Below are positions 1 through 8,993 of a DNA stretch of 64,000 nt, in pieces. The position numbers were made by a program, and so were the translations under genes. The stretch's first letter is position 1, and each line of letters starts with the position of its first letter. The notes beneath the pieces are model-generated. The model saw nothing but the letters and a program-made list of their open reading frames with translations, made no database searches and was not told the origin of the DNA. Location of the stretch: assembly GCF_022376835.1 (NCBI RefSeq), contig NZ_CP084606.1, positions 2,778,739 through 2,842,738 on the forward strand, read 5' to 3'. The stretch is from Brucepastera parasyntrophica (GTDB lineage: Bacteria > Spirochaetota > Spirochaetia > Treponematales > Treponemataceae).

Positions 1-1
1 A

Positions 2-403
2 ACCGATAACAGGATAGATTCGCTCTGTGTGTTATGCGCAAGGGAATACTGCGATAAATTTCTTGATGAGGACGGAAAATATCTTGCCGGGAAGCCCGCG
101 AAAGACACGGATGATAATGCAATCAAAATGTATCAGTCCCAGCTTGAAAAAGCGGCTCTGCTCCGGACGGATATTTTCAGGATCAGACAGAAAATAGAAG
201 TTCTTGAAACCGATTTAAAGATCCAGACACTGGAACGGAATATCACTGTTTACAAGCACACTATTGAAGATCATGAAAAGAAAATAAGCCATTACAATGA
301 TCTGAAAAAGACCCTGAAAAAGAGTATAGCCGACGCGGAAAAGGAAAGCGCACAGCTCGCGGAACACAAGGCGGAAATTGAAAAACAGCTTGGCCAGGGC
401 TGA
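2..403 (+). CDS. C-terminal part of a coiled-coil protein (truncated by window edge)
   Basis: The reading frame is open from the left edge to a TGA at 401-403, giving 133 visible residues. A GTG at 29 is possible as a start, but no ribosome binding site precedes it and the frame stays open upstream, so the true start is probably outside the window. The first visible part carries a Cys-x2-Cys-x4-Cys cluster. The rest, from about residue 50, is charged, Lys/Glu-rich and heptad-like, as expected of a long coiled coil. I do not recognise the family. A hairpin of repeat family 1 lies 55 bases downstream and probably ends the transcript. Confidence 0.6.
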   Translation, partial: TDNRIDSLCVLCAREYCDKFLDEDGKYLAGKPAKDTDDNAIKMYQSQLEKAALLRTDIFRIRQKIEVLETDLKIQTLERNITVYKHTIEDHEKKISHYNDLKKTLKKSIADAEKESAQLAEHKAEIEKQLGQG

Positions 404-438
404 GCTGTCAGCTCGGTCCAGCCCGAGCTGTTTCAGGG

Positions 439-492
439 TTTTATTCGTGACGAGGGTCAATACCCCGCTGCTCCGCGGCGGGGTATTTTATT
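439..492 (+). repeat. Dispersed repeat family 1, short copy A (terminator-like hairpin)
   Basis: The element starts TTTATTCGTGACGAGGGT and closes with a 13-bp stem (459-471 with 475-487, one T.G pair, loop TCC), followed by TTATT. The same ends recur at 4303-4462, 8061-8183, 45233-45384 and 49203-49257. The hairpin with its trailing T-rich stretch could act as a Rho-independent terminator for the upstream truncated gene. This is the shortest copy and lacks the internal segment found in copies B and D. Confidence 0.75.
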
Positions 493-522
493 GGGAAAAC
501 GGTCAGTCGGTTTTTTTCGGTA

Positions 523-885
523 TTACACGCACCCGCTTTGCGGGGGTTTTCGGTTCAGCCGGTTTTCGTTTTTCGGAAGAGGGGCCGGCTGAGCCTCGGG
601 CGGCTCTCTTTTTTCCTGCTCGTTCTTCTTTTCCGCATTTTTTTTCAGCTTTTCCCTGCGGCTTTTTTCGATAAATTGCAGACTGCTGTCGAGTCCTGAA
701 AGGAATTTCTGCATGTCTTCTTCGAACACCACTATTGACTGGCGTTCGAAGCCGGTCCCTTCCTTGTTTTTGCTTTCCACTACCTGAAGAAATACGTCGC
801 CGGTTCTGTTTTCTTTTACATTGAAAAAGTATGTCCGGTTATTAAGCGTTATTGTTGTGGTAAAAAGTTCTCCGCGAATACCCAT
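523..885 (-). CDS. bpuR: PUR-domain DNA/RNA-binding protein, BpuR-like (DUF3276)
   Basis: The 120-residue product begins with a PUR-alpha fold signature: RGELFTTTITLNNRTYFFNV, then N-R-x-G-D and a conserved FERQSIVVFEEDM segment (about residues 4-60). This matches the small bacterial PUR proteins typified by Borrelia BpuR, a nucleic-acid-binding regulator. After residue 75 the chain becomes a highly charged Lys/Glu tail ending in a Pro-rich stretch, which is likely disordered and may add non-specific nucleic-acid contacts. The gene stands alone between the truncated upstream gene (opposite strand) and the phosphohexomutase gene. Assignment to the family is firm; its targets cannot be read from the sequence. 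Confidence 0.85.
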   Translation of the reverse strand: MGIRGELFTTTITLNNRTYFFNVKENRTGDVFLQVVESKNKEGTGFERQSIVVFEEDMQKFLSGLDSSLQFIEKSRREKLKKNAEKKNEQEKREPPEAQPAPLPKNENRLNRKPPQSGCV

Positions 886-962
886 GCTCGCCTTCCTTAT
901 TCCTGTTCACGGAATATATAATTATTATTTACTTCTTCTGTCCTGACTGAGAATCGATACTA

Positions 963-2912
963 CTATATTTTGCTGTCGGCCTCAAGTACCATTTGCGTAA
1001 GCCAGCCGAGAAGGTTCTGTTCAAGTGAAAAATCCTTTTCCCCGTTTATCGTATATATCTTTGCATCTGCCAGTATTCTGAAAACGGGTTCCGTCCCGGA
1101 TCCCCGCATCCAGATAAAGCCGACCGGGCTTCCTGCCGTATCACGGAAAAGTATTTTCAGTCCGCCTGTTCCGGAGCCGCCAAAGTCAGCGATATTGTCG
1201 GTTTGCTCAATCCCATTATTGCTGATTGCCTGCCAGGATGCAATGTCAAAGTGTTCGGAAAGTTCCACTTTTTTCTTTTCCCAATCCCTGACGAATATTT
1301 TCTGGAATTCTCTTTTAAGTATGGCATGATCATTAGTTTTAACGGAGAGCATGGCTTCCTTTTCATAAGCTGAGGTAGTTACGAATTCCGGCAGTGTTTT
1401 AATAATATCGGTGAATGAAAAATCATCCCGGTACTTTTCAGCCTGTCCGGAAAGTGTGCACCAGATATGAAAAAGCCCGGGCTTTTCCGGTGCGTCCCGG
1501 ATAATAAGAAGCTTCAGAAGGGCAAAAATGGTATTGAGCGGGTCCCGGACCGCGGCGGGGTAGGTAATATTTCCCCCATTTGAACCCTCGCCGAGAATCC
1601 TGACTATTGCTCCCTCTTCTCTGAGTTTTTCCGCGAGATTGACAACATTTGCTTCTCCGACCTCGGCCCGCGCCACCCTGATGCCGAAAAAGCCGGCTAT
1701 TGTTTCGATTCTCAGTGATGTCGGATCGTTAACCGCCACGGCTGCTGCCGGGAATGCCTGCTTTCCGGGCTCACACCGGATAGTTCCCGAATACACGAGA
1801 TGGGCAAGCTCCGCTATAACACAGAGCGCGAACACTTCCTGCGCTTCCGGAATTTTTGCGGTATTGCTGTTTCCGTCCCAATAGGCAATATTGCCCCGGT
1901 CCCCGTCGCAGTCGGGCATATAGCCAAGTACCGGCTTGCTTCCCTGAGACACGCCTGGATCCTTCCTGAGCCGCTCCATTTCCCGGGCGCAGAACAGGAG
2001 GCTGTCGCCTTCCGGTACGATCCTGTGTACGATCTCCCGTGGTTTTCCGTTTATTGCGGAGAAGGCAAGTCCGCAGGACTCAATAAAAGCCGTATCGATT
2101 GAACAGGTTCTGGCGCTTCCGTTAAAATCTGCGGTAATTCCCGCAGCGTTTCCCGCACGGCGATACGCTTCTATGCTTTGGTAAAAGTGAGTAAAAAAGT
2201 CCGTCTGCCTTGGTTTTTTGTCTTCTCCGGATACTACTTCGCGGGTAAAACCGGTATAGTATTTGAGGGCGTTCTGTTTTTCTTCCGCGCTTTTTTCCCA
2301 GACCTGGAAGAGTTTCTGCGCCGGACAGTTTGCAATGAGCGCGTATGCCCTTTCCGCGGCATCTGGCGCCAGACAGACTGTTTTAAATGATGTTATCAGT
2401 TTTGCCGTTTCGCTCCCCGGAAGAACACCCCCGCCGGAGAGGCCGAACTTTACACCGTTATAGCCTACCGGATTATGGCTGGCTGAAATATATGCAAAGG
2501 CGCCGACTGTTTTTGCGTAAGCCATAATTTCCGGCGCCGCGGCGATAAAAAGAAAATGAACGGTCATTCCCCGCGCTATAAAAACCCTGCACATAATATC
2601 CGCAATCTGTGTTCCCGTCGGGCGGGTATCGGCTCCGAGCGTTATACGGGTTATTTTGCGGTCGAGGCAATACTGCGCGAATACATCGGCCATATGCGCG
2701 GCAAGGACTTTATTCGCAGCCCCAATTTCCGGCGAGGAATCTTCTTCATCTCCCGAGAGGGTAAAAATTTTTCTCCATCCTGACGCGGAAAGAATAAGAG
2801 GAGAAAAAGCCTTTGTTACGGCTTCATGCGCAGGAATTTCCGCCGGGTCAAGCGGGATTATTTCTGCATTGCCTATTTCAAATTCTGTCACAGGATCATA
2901 AAAAACAGCCAT
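963..2912 (-). CDS. Alpha-D-phosphohexomutase (phosphoglucomutase/phosphomannomutase family)
   Basis: This 649-residue cytoplasmic enzyme interconverts sugar 1- and 6-phosphates. The phosphoserine loop SASHNP is at residues 143-148 (Ser145 carries the phosphate), the magnesium loop DCDGDR is at 334-339, and the phosphate-binding GSGTEPVFR motif lies near residue 607. All four-domain landmarks are present in order. The chain is longer than typical bacterial PGM (about 550), with extra sequence between the catalytic and metal loops. The ATG at 2912 follows AGGGGAG at a good distance. Whether glucose- or mannose-phosphate is preferred cannot be decided from sequence alone, so no gene symbol is given. 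Confidence 0.88.
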   Translation of the reverse strand: MAVFYDPVTEFEIGNAEIIPLDPAEIPAHEAVTKAFSPLILSASGWRKIFTLSGDEEDSSPEIGAANKVLAAHMADVFAQYCLDRKITRITLGADTRPTGTQIADIMCRVFIARGMTVHFLFIAAAPEIMAYAKTVGAFAYISASHNPVGYNGVKFGLSGGGVLPGSETAKLITSFKTVCLAPDAAERAYALIANCPAQKLFQVWEKSAEEKQNALKYYTGFTREVVSGEDKKPRQTDFFTHFYQSIEAYRRAGNAAGITADFNGSARTCSIDTAFIESCGLAFSAINGKPREIVHRIVPEGDSLLFCAREMERLRKDPGVSQGSKPVLGYMPDCDGDRGNIAYWDGNSNTAKIPEAQEVFALCVIAELAHLVYSGTIRCEPGKQAFPAAAVAVNDPTSLRIETIAGFFGIRVARAEVGEANVVNLAEKLREEGAIVRILGEGSNGGNITYPAAVRDPLNTIFALLKLLIIRDAPEKPGLFHIWCTLSGQAEKYRDDFSFTDIIKTLPEFVTTSAYEKEAMLSVKTNDHAILKREFQKIFVRDWEKKKVELSEHFDIASWQAISNNGIEQTDNIADFGGSGTGGLKILFRDTAGSPVGFIWMRGSGTEPVFRILADAKIYTINGEKDFSLEQNLLGWLTQMVLEADSKI

Positions 2913-3030
2913 AACTTCTCCCCTTGCATTTCGCGTGTCTGCAATGATATTCCGTTATCCGGTCCGGCTGAAAAAGGCACAGCCTTTTCTTAAAAGACCG
3001 GTTGTAAAACCGTTATACTTTCGGACTGTC

Positions 3031-4227
3031 TTACAGTTTTTCCGCTATAAGGTCTATAAACTGCCAAGAGTTTACAATTTCCTTTGCAGGAGGGTCCGCC
3101 AGCCGGGAAAGGTCGCCGGTCATTGTACCTGATTCGATGAGGTCCAGTGTAGCTTTTTCGAGGCGGTTTGCAAAATCCGAAAGTTCGGGTGTTCTATCAA
3201 GTTCTGCCCGTTTGGCGAGCGCGCCTGTCCAGGCAAAAATAAGGGCGACAGGATTTGTGGAAGGTTTTTCTCCTTCGAGGTATTTATAATAATGCCGCTG
3301 GACTGTTCCGTGGGCCGCTTCGTATTCGAAAACACCGTCGGGAGAAACAAGCACGCTTGTCATCATTGCAAGACTTCCGGACGCGGACGCAACCATGTCG
3401 CTCATAACATCGCCGTCATAGTTTTTGCATGCCCATAAAAAGCCGCCTTCGCTTTTCATGACGCGGGCAACGGCATCGTCGATAAGCGTGTAAAAATATT
3501 CGATGCCTGCCTGTTCGAATTTTTCCTTATATTCCGTATCATAAATATGCTGGAAAATTTGCTTGAACGTTCCGTCATAAATTTTTGATATTGTGTCCTT
3601 TGTAGCGAACCATACATCAAGTTTTTCAGAAAGGCCATAAAAAAAGCAGGCCCGGGCAAAGCTTTCAATGGATGCATCGAGATTATGAATACCCTGCAGG
3701 ATACCGGGTCCTTTCATTTCCATAATTGTTTTGCGGATTTCCGTTCCGTCCGCCTTTGTGAAAACCAGCTCGGCCTTTCCCGGCCCGTCGGTTTCCATTT
3801 CGCAGTTTTTATATACATCGCCATAGGCATGGCGTCCGAGGATCAGGGGCTTTTTCCAGCAGGACACACTGGGGCGGATGTTTTTCAGTATGATTGGCTT
3901 TCTGAATACGGTGCCGTCCAATTCTGCCCTGATAATTCCGTTAGGACTCGGCGTCAGCTGCTTGAGTTTATATTCTGTAACCCGCGCGGCGTTTGATGTT
4001 ATGGTTGCGCATTTTACGCCTACGCCGAGCCGTTTGATGGCCGCCGCCGCCTCATAGGTAACTCCGTCATTGGAATCGTCCCTGGCTTTTAATCCGAGAT
4101 CGTAATATTCTACTTTTAAATCAATAAAAGGATTTAAAAGTTTTTCTTTTATTACTTCCCAGAGGACCCTGGTCATTTCATCACCGTCAAGTTCGGCAAT
4201 CGCATTTTTCATTTGAATTTTTGCCAT
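3031..4227 (-). CDS. icd: NADP-dependent isocitrate dehydrogenase
   Basis: The 398-residue protein starts MAKIQMKNAIAELDGDEMTR and matches the homodimeric, eukaryote-like (type II) NADP-isocitrate dehydrogenase family along its length (usual length 400-415). Family landmarks include ITSNAARVTEYKLK, the substrate-loop region SPNGIIRAELDGTVFRKPI and the C-terminal YEAAHGTVQRHY segment. It converts isocitrate to 2-oxoglutarate, which supplies glutamate synthesis in organisms with an incomplete TCA cycle. The gene follows no close partner; the upstream space carries repeat B. Confidence 0.95.
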   Translation of the reverse strand: MAKIQMKNAIAELDGDEMTRVLWEVIKEKLLNPFIDLKVEYYDLGLKARDDSNDGVTYEAAAAIKRLGVGVKCATITSNAARVTEYKLKQLTPSPNGIIRAELDGTVFRKPIILKNIRPSVSCWKKPLILGRHAYGDVYKNCEMETDGPGKAELVFTKADGTEIRKTIMEMKGPGILQGIHNLDASIESFARACFFYGLSEKLDVWFATKDTISKIYDGTFKQIFQHIYDTEYKEKFEQAGIEYFYTLIDDAVARVMKSEGGFLWACKNYDGDVMSDMVASASGSLAMMTSVLVSPDGVFEYEAAHGTVQRHYYKYLEGEKPSTNPVALIFAWTGALAKRAELDRTPELSDFANRLEKATLDLIESGTMTGDLSRLADPPAKEIVNSWQFIDLIAEKL

Positions 4228-4302
4228 AGAGATTCCTTCAGTAGATGTTTTCCCTCAGAAAGGAAAGAACAGTTTTATTTTCCATACCGTATCTTCAGCA
4301 GG

Positions 4303-4462
4303 TTTTTATTCGAGGCGAGGGTTTAATACCCCTCTGCTCTGCAGTGCTTTTTATAACAACCTATAAAAACGTTAGTTTTTGTAGGTTCTCTGGTATTAAC
4401 ACCTGCGACCAATTCCACGGGAGAGAAAAATACTCCGCTGCTCTGCGGCGGGGTATTTTATT
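4303..4462 (+). repeat. Dispersed repeat family 1, long copy B
   Basis: This copy fills most of the 347-bp space between the divergent icd and thrE genes. It opens with TTTTTATTCGAGGCGAGGGT and closes with CTCTGCGGCGGGGTATTTTA. Between the ends is a segment shared with copy D that holds a near-perfect 13-bp hairpin with loop GTTA (4358-4370 with 4375-4387) and then the conserved string CTGGTATTAACACCTGCGAC. No open reading frame fits inside. The rest of the space holds nothing else I can name. Confidence 0.75.
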
Positions 4463-4574
4463 ATTTTACCGGAAATCTTTTTCATCCGCAACAGCTCCGG
4501 CTGTATAAATCCGTATCATAATTATGCCGGAAAGGGTATCTTGACCGGCTGCCGGGAAAAGCGTACAAAGAAGT

Positions 4575-5861
4575 ATGGATGAACCAGTTCCGGAAAATAG
4601 CGGAAAAGATGCCGGCGATATTCTTGATATTGCAATACACGCGGGAACGCTTATTTTGCAGAACGGCGGTGAAACATACCGCGCTGAAGATACCATGAAT
4701 TCAATGGCCTCATCCCTGGGTGCTGTTTCTTCTTCCTCCTTTGTAACTCCGACTGTCGTTATGTGTTCCTGCGCCGATTCCTCAGGAAATAATCATACAA
4801 AAATTCAGAGGATAAGCGAGCGGACCATTAATCTTGGCAAAATAGCCCGCATTAATGCTCTTTCCCGCCGGCTGATCAAACGTGATAAAGTATCCGATCT
4901 GAAGCAGGTTTCTTCTCTTTTGCGGCGTATAGACAGCTGTCCTCCCCATCATCCGGTATCGGTGATTCTGGCAACAGCCGTTTCCGGTTTCTTTTTTTCG
5001 CTTATGTTCAAGGGGACTCTCACCGAGGCATGTACGGCCTTTTGCATAGGATTCATTATGCGGACTGTGCTCTTTCTTATTTTACGTTTTACTCTGGGGT
5101 CCTTTGTTACAGCCATAATCGGAAGCGCCGTTATTTCACTTCTTTCAGGATTCGCGGCATTTGCAGGTATTATTCCCGGCGCGGGAAATGTCAGTATAGC
5201 TGTATTAATGTCCCTGGTTCCCGGTCTTGCAATTGTCAATGCGATCCGAGACGCTATCGCCGGGGATCTTGTCGCCGGTTCGGCCCGCCTTTTTGAGGCC
5301 TTTCTTGTGGCCGCAGCCCTGTCCCTTGGGGCTGCCGTCGGAATACTGATTTTCCCGACCGATACTTCATATACGACTGTATTGCTGACTGTGAAAAATC
5401 CTCCGGCTGCTTTTTTTCTTTCTTTCTTTGCCACTTCTGCCTTTGCATTTTTCTTTAACATTAATAAATATGATATTATCTGGGCATCTCTTTTCGGCGC
5501 CATGGGCTGGTGTACCTATTTGCTGGTTGATCATATATTCGTCAGCAGTGTGGCCGGCTATATTTCCGGGGCTTTTTGCGTCGGTTTTTTTGCGGAAATA
5601 TGCGCGGTCTTTTTCCGCAAGCCCGCGACTGTTTACATTGTCCCCGGTATTATTCCGCTGGTCCCCGGCGGCGCAATGTATGAAACCCTGTTTTTCGCGG
5701 TTTTGGGAAATCCCGATGCCGCAGCTTCGGCGGGCTTTCAGGCAATCAGTACGGCGGCGTCAATAGCAGTGGGTATCGCGCTGGCGTCTTCTTTTGCCCG
5801 CCTTACGGGAAAACTGAGGATGCGGAAATCAGACAGAAAGATTTCAGGAAAAAACGGCTGA
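4575..5861 (+). CDS. thrE: Threonine/serine exporter, ThrE family (fused ThrE + YjjB-like domains)
   Basis: The 428-residue membrane protein has a soluble N-terminal part (about residues 1-130) with the family motif GTLILQNGGETYRAEDTM and RISERTINLGKIARINALSR, followed by about ten hydrophobic segments. It combines the DUF1212 (ThrE) and DUF3815 halves that are separate YjjP/YjjB subunits in E. coli; the second half contains VYIVPGIIPLVPGGAMYETL. The family exports threonine, serine or organic acids. The ATG at 4575 lacks a clear ribosome binding site, so the start is the weakest part of the call. The gene stands alone. Confidence 0.85.
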   Translation: MDEPVPENSGKDAGDILDIAIHAGTLILQNGGETYRAEDTMNSMASSLGAVSSSSFVTPTVVMCSCADSSGNNHTKIQRISERTINLGKIARINALSRRLIKRDKVSDLKQVSSLLRRIDSCPPHHPVSVILATAVSGFFFSLMFKGTLTEACTAFCIGFIMRTVLFLILRFTLGSFVTAIIGSAVISLLSGFAAFAGIIPGAGNVSIAVLMSLVPGLAIVNAIRDAIAGDLVAGSARLFEAFLVAAALSLGAAVGILIFPTDTSYTTVLLTVKNPPAAFFLSFFATSAFAFFFNINKYDIIWASLFGAMGWCTYLLVDHIFVSSVAGYISGAFCVGFFAEICAVFFRKPATVYIVPGIIPLVPGGAMYETLFFAVLGNPDAAASAGFQAISTAASIAVGIALASSFARLTGKLRMRKSDRKISGKNG

Positions 5862-5884
5862 TATTGGACTTGTCCGATATCAGC
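5849..5884 (-). terminator. Rho-independent terminator downstream of serS
   Basis: A 12-bp stem (5857-5868 with 5873-5884, one T.G pair, loop CTTG) is followed on the minus strand by CGTTTTTTCC. It lies about 85 bases past the serS stop and overlaps the thrE stop codon, so it may serve both converging genes. The T-run is only on the minus-strand side. Confidence 0.65.
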
Positions 5885-5967
5885 AATACTCCGTCTCACG
5901 GGTTCGCTGCCGGACAAGCCTGTTCAGAAGAAGTTATTCAACAAACTGAAGCGGCTGAACAACTCTA

Positions 5968-7245
5968 TTATTTTTTTGGTCCAATAACTTCAAAACCGCA
6001 ATAGGGAACGAGGGCCTTTGGCACTGCTATTGACCCGTCTTCCTTCTGGAAATTTTCAATCAGCGCGACAAGCGCGCGGGAAACCGCTATGGCGGTACCA
6101 TTCAGCATGTGAACGTATTTATTTTTTCCGTCGCTGTCCTTGTATCTGATGTTCAGTCTCCGGGACTGGAAGTCAGTGCAGTTTGATGTTGACGTTATTT
6201 CGCCCCATTCGCCGCCGTTCCTGCCCGGCATCCAGCCTTCGAGATCCCATTTCCGGTAAGCCGGCGCGCCAAGATCTCCTGTGCAGGTATCGACAACGCG
6301 GAAAGGAATTCCGAGCCCTGTGAATATTTCTTCTTCAATGCTCCGGAGTTTTTCATGAATGGCGTCTGAATCTTCGGGAAGACAGTATACAAACATTTCC
6401 AGTTTGGTAAACTGATGGACCCGGTACAGGCCCTTTGAAAACTGCCCGGCGGCTCCCGCCTCCCGGCGGAAACAGTGGGAAAGCCCGCAGTAAAAAATGG
6501 GAAGGGAATCCCTGCTCAGTATTTCATCCTTGTGGTACCCTCCGAGCGTTATTTCCGCCGTGGCAACGAGACAGGTCCCCTCTTCTTCTATATTATATAC
6601 ATTTGATTCTTTTCCTCTGGGATTAAAACCTATTCCGAAAAGAATTTCTTCTTTGGCAATATCAGGGGTGATAAGCGGCGTAAACCCGTGACTTCTCAGA
6701 ATATTAAGCCCGTACAGAATAAGCGCCTGCTCAAGAAAAACCGCTTCATTTTTAAGGAAATAGAATTTTACGCCGGAAACCTTTGTTCCCGCGTCAAAAT
6801 CGATAATATCCAGCTCTTCACCGAGCTGTACATGGTCTTTTGGCTGAAAGGAAAACCGGGTCGGTTCTCCGAACCGGGCGACTTCGGTACTGTCCTTGTC
6901 CTCTTTACCGATCGGCACATCAGGATGGACCATGTTGGGAATAAGGCGGGCCGCCGTTTCGAGTTCGGATTCGGTTTTCTCCACCGCAGCTTCAGCAGCC
7001 GCGATTTCTTCTTTAATAAGCTTGCCTTCCGCGATAAGCCTCTCCCGTTCTTCATCCGGGAGCTTGCCTTTCATGGCCTTTGCGTTTTCATTGCGTTTTG
7101 TCTGAAGTACCTGCAGGGCTGTTACCATTTCGGTGCGCTTATCATAAAGAGTCACAACCAGGTCCGCATCTGCATTCATATTCCGGGCCGCAATATTTGC
7201 TTTTACGGCATCGAGGTTTTCCTTGATAAATTTATAATCCAGCAT
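5968..7245 (-). CDS. serS: Seryl-tRNA synthetase
   Basis: The 425-residue class II synthetase has the N-terminal long coiled-coil arm (about residues 25-105) that contacts the tRNA-Ser variable arm. The catalytic domain follows, with motif 2 in GLSHCFRREAGAAG and GLYRVHQFTKLEMF, and motif 3 in NGTAIAVSRALVALIENFQ. Length and domain order are normal. It charges tRNA-Ser with serine. It lies 50 bases after birA on the same strand and is probably co-transcribed with it, ending at the hairpin near 5857-5884. Confidence 0.97.
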   Translation of the reverse strand: MLDYKFIKENLDAVKANIAARNMNADADLVVTLYDKRTEMVTALQVLQTKRNENAKAMKGKLPDEERERLIAEGKLIKEEIAAAEAAVEKTESELETAARLIPNMVHPDVPIGKEDKDSTEVARFGEPTRFSFQPKDHVQLGEELDIIDFDAGTKVSGVKFYFLKNEAVFLEQALILYGLNILRSHGFTPLITPDIAKEEILFGIGFNPRGKESNVYNIEEEGTCLVATAEITLGGYHKDEILSRDSLPIFYCGLSHCFRREAGAAGQFSKGLYRVHQFTKLEMFVYCLPEDSDAIHEKLRSIEEEIFTGLGIPFRVVDTCTGDLGAPAYRKWDLEGWMPGRNGGEWGEITSTSNCTDFQSRRLNIRYKDSDGKNKYVHMLNGTAIAVSRALVALIENFQKEDGSIAVPKALVPYCGFEVIGPKK

Positions 7246-7295
7246 AATACAGATATCATAACGGGGAGAGGTCCGATACGCAAGTGGGATGCCGG

Positions 7296-8059
7296 TCAGT
7301 CGTAGCAGATTTCCCCGGAAAAAAGCCTGAGAACCGAACCGCTGTCTGTTTCCGGGCGGAACAGCAGTTCGCCTGAACTGCCTATTCCTTCAATCATTCC
7401 GGTAAGCGTTTCCCTTTTTTCCGGACTGCCCGATAAAAAACGGACGGGTTTCATCCGGCCCCATAGTTTTTCAGTAACAGCCGTGTGCCATGTATCAAGG
7501 GACAGTACTGTTTCCAGATTGGACAAATAGCAGGCCAGAAAATCCTCGGGGAGGGAAGCGCCGGCGGCGCGGAAAGAGCTGCATAGATCAGTTCAAGCGA
7601 GAAAGCTTTATTTCTGAGGTGCGGGGGAAATGCTGTCTGGCCGATATTAAAACCCGTCCCCGCATATGTAACGGATGTATCATTTTCGCAGAGTATTCCC
7701 GAAAGTTTTTTATTTTCATACAGGACATCATTAGGCCATTTTATTTCGGTTTTTACGGGACCTGGTAAAAAAGAGTCAAAGGTCCGGGCCACAGCAAGCC
7801 CTACGCGCAGCGTAAAACCGGCGGCCGGAGGCCGTCTCAGCAGAACCGTACACAGCAGGTTTTTGCCTGCCTCGGTTTCCCACAGCCGCCCGGGGATCCG
7901 GCCCCTTCCATTGTTCTGTATTCCCGCATACACAACGGTGCCGTCCGGTTCTCCGTCGCCGGCAAGAATACGGGCGTCCCGCATAGTACTGTCTGTTTCC
8001 GGAATAAAATACACCGGCGCATTGAAACTGTTGGCGACTGATTTTCTGATATAAGCCAT
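7296..8059 (-). CDS. birA: Biotin--[acetyl-CoA carboxylase] ligase (one-base frameshift in the given sequence)
   Basis: The N-terminal frame (8059 to about 7550) carries the ligase core: FIPETDSTMRDAR, the biotin loop NNGRGRIPGRLW and the IKWPNDVL motif with KLSGILCE. The C-terminal part (SH3-like, ending FSGEICYD) continues in another frame from about 7550. One extra base in the GGGG run at 7548-7551 joins them into a 254-residue protein of normal length. No N-terminal HTH is present, so this is a monofunctional ligase rather than a repressor. It attaches biotin to acetyl-CoA carboxylase or similar carriers. The ATG abuts repeat copy C, which occupies its whole leader. Confidence 0.85.
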
Positions 8060-8060
8060 A

Positions 8061-8183
8061 ATAAAATACCCTGCCGCAGAGCAGGGCAGACCTTCGGTCT
8101 GGAGTATTCGCAGGTCGCGGAAGCGGCCATTACATACCTTACAGAACCAGCCGCAGGCTGATTAAACCCTCACCCCGAATAAA
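8061..8183 (-). repeat. Dispersed repeat family 1, copy C
   Basis: Read on the minus strand it starts TTTTTATTCGGGGTGAGGGT, continues TTAATCAGCCTGCGGCTGG, and ends CTCTGCGGCAGGGTATTTTA directly before the birA ATG. The internal part differs from copies B and D. The segment from the TTTATTCG end to GCCTGCGGCT is shared with copy E, so C and E form a subgroup. The element lies between tRNA-Gly and birA, both on the minus strand. Confidence 0.7.
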
Positions 8184-8197
8184 AAAAACACATTCCA

Positions 8198-8268
8198 GCG
8201 GATGAGGGGAGTCGAACCCCCGTCTGAGGCTTGGGAAGCGCCTGTAATAGCCGTTATACGACATCCGC
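8198..8268 (-). tRNA. tRNA-Gly (anticodon CCC most likely)
   Basis: On the minus strand the 7-bp acceptor stem GCGGATG/CATCCGC, the D-arm with GTATAACGGCTATTAC and the T-arm GGGGG-TTCGACT-CCCCT are all intact. The anticodon region reads GGCGC-TTCCCAA-GCCTC, which puts CCC at 34-36 with the usual T33 and A37 but leaves a C.C mismatch in the stem and a 4-nt variable loop. Shifting by one base gives TCC with a better stem but an abnormal C at position 37, so CCC is preferred. No CCA is encoded. The gene is 71 nt. Confidence 0.88.
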
Positions 8269-8336
8269 GGGAATGTGTTTCCGTGCCATTATGGACAAAA
8301 AGGAGTCCGCCTGTCAACAGGTTTTCCGGATACGTC

Positions 8337-8906
8337 CTATTTCATCAGGCTCCGTGACTTCCTCTGGGATATAAAACCTCCGTGCAGGGTTGATACATCA
8401 TTTGTAATAATCATCGCCGATTTGTCGATTTTCTGAATATGTGCAATAATATCTTCTTTGCCTTTTCTGTTGGCAAATATCATTAATACGGCTTTTTCGG
8501 CATCCTTTCCCTCCGCATCGATTGTGGTTACCCCATAACCCTTTCCCCTGAGCTCTGTAGCCAGCGGGAAACTCATTTCCCTGGAAGTTATGGTTTGAAT
8601 AAGGATTTTCCCGTATGCGAGTTTGTTTTCTATTCTGGAACCGATATTTACGCCCGCGGCGAAACCTATACTGTATACAAGTCCCTTCAAGGGGGCTTCG
8701 GTCAGTCCGGATATGACAGACGAAACCACAAGGACCCAGAGTATGACCTCGAAAAAAGCGAGTATGGTTCCCTGCCTGCGGTATCCCCTGTTTATCATGA
8801 TATGCCTGACAGTTCCCATTGAAACTTCCGCAATTTTTGATATCAGAATCAGCACCAATTCCCACCATGGCGCGGCCGTAAAAAAATGAACTATAGCTTC
8901 CCACAT
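8337..8906 (-). CDS. UPF0316 membrane protein (DUF5698/DUF2179)
   Basis: The 189-residue product has three to four N-terminal hydrophobic segments (residues about 13-100) with the family hallmark STVRH-like string SMGTVRHIMINRGYR, then a soluble C-terminal domain (about 105-175) containing GYGVTTIDAEGKD and AVLMIFANRKGKEDI. This arrangement matches UPF0316 proteins, whose C-terminal part is a DUF2179-type ligand-binding-like fold. The biochemical role of the family is unknown. A good minus-strand promoter precedes it (8964-8993). Confidence 0.8.
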   Translation of the reverse strand: MWEAIVHFFTAAPWWELVLILISKIAEVSMGTVRHIMINRGYRRQGTILAFFEVILWVLVVSSVISGLTEAPLKGLVYSIGFAAGVNIGSRIENKLAYGKILIQTITSREMSFPLATELRGKGYGVTTIDAEGKDAEKAVLMIFANRKGKEDIIAHIQKIDKSAMIITNDVSTLHGGFISQRKSRSLMK

Positions 8907-8963
8907 AATGTGTCCTTTAGTTTGCCCGTTAACCGGTCAATCTTTTTCTTTATCTATGAATTT

Positions 8964-8993
8964 AGAGTACCAAAAAAGAATATAAACAGTCAA
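8964..8993 (-). promoter_or_regulatory. Sigma70-type promoter for the UPF0316 gene
   Basis: On the minus strand, TTGACT (complement of 8988-8993) and TACTCT (complement of 8964-8969) are separated by 18 bp. The start codon at 8906 lies about 50 bases downstream, preceded by AAAGGACAC. Confidence 0.5.
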
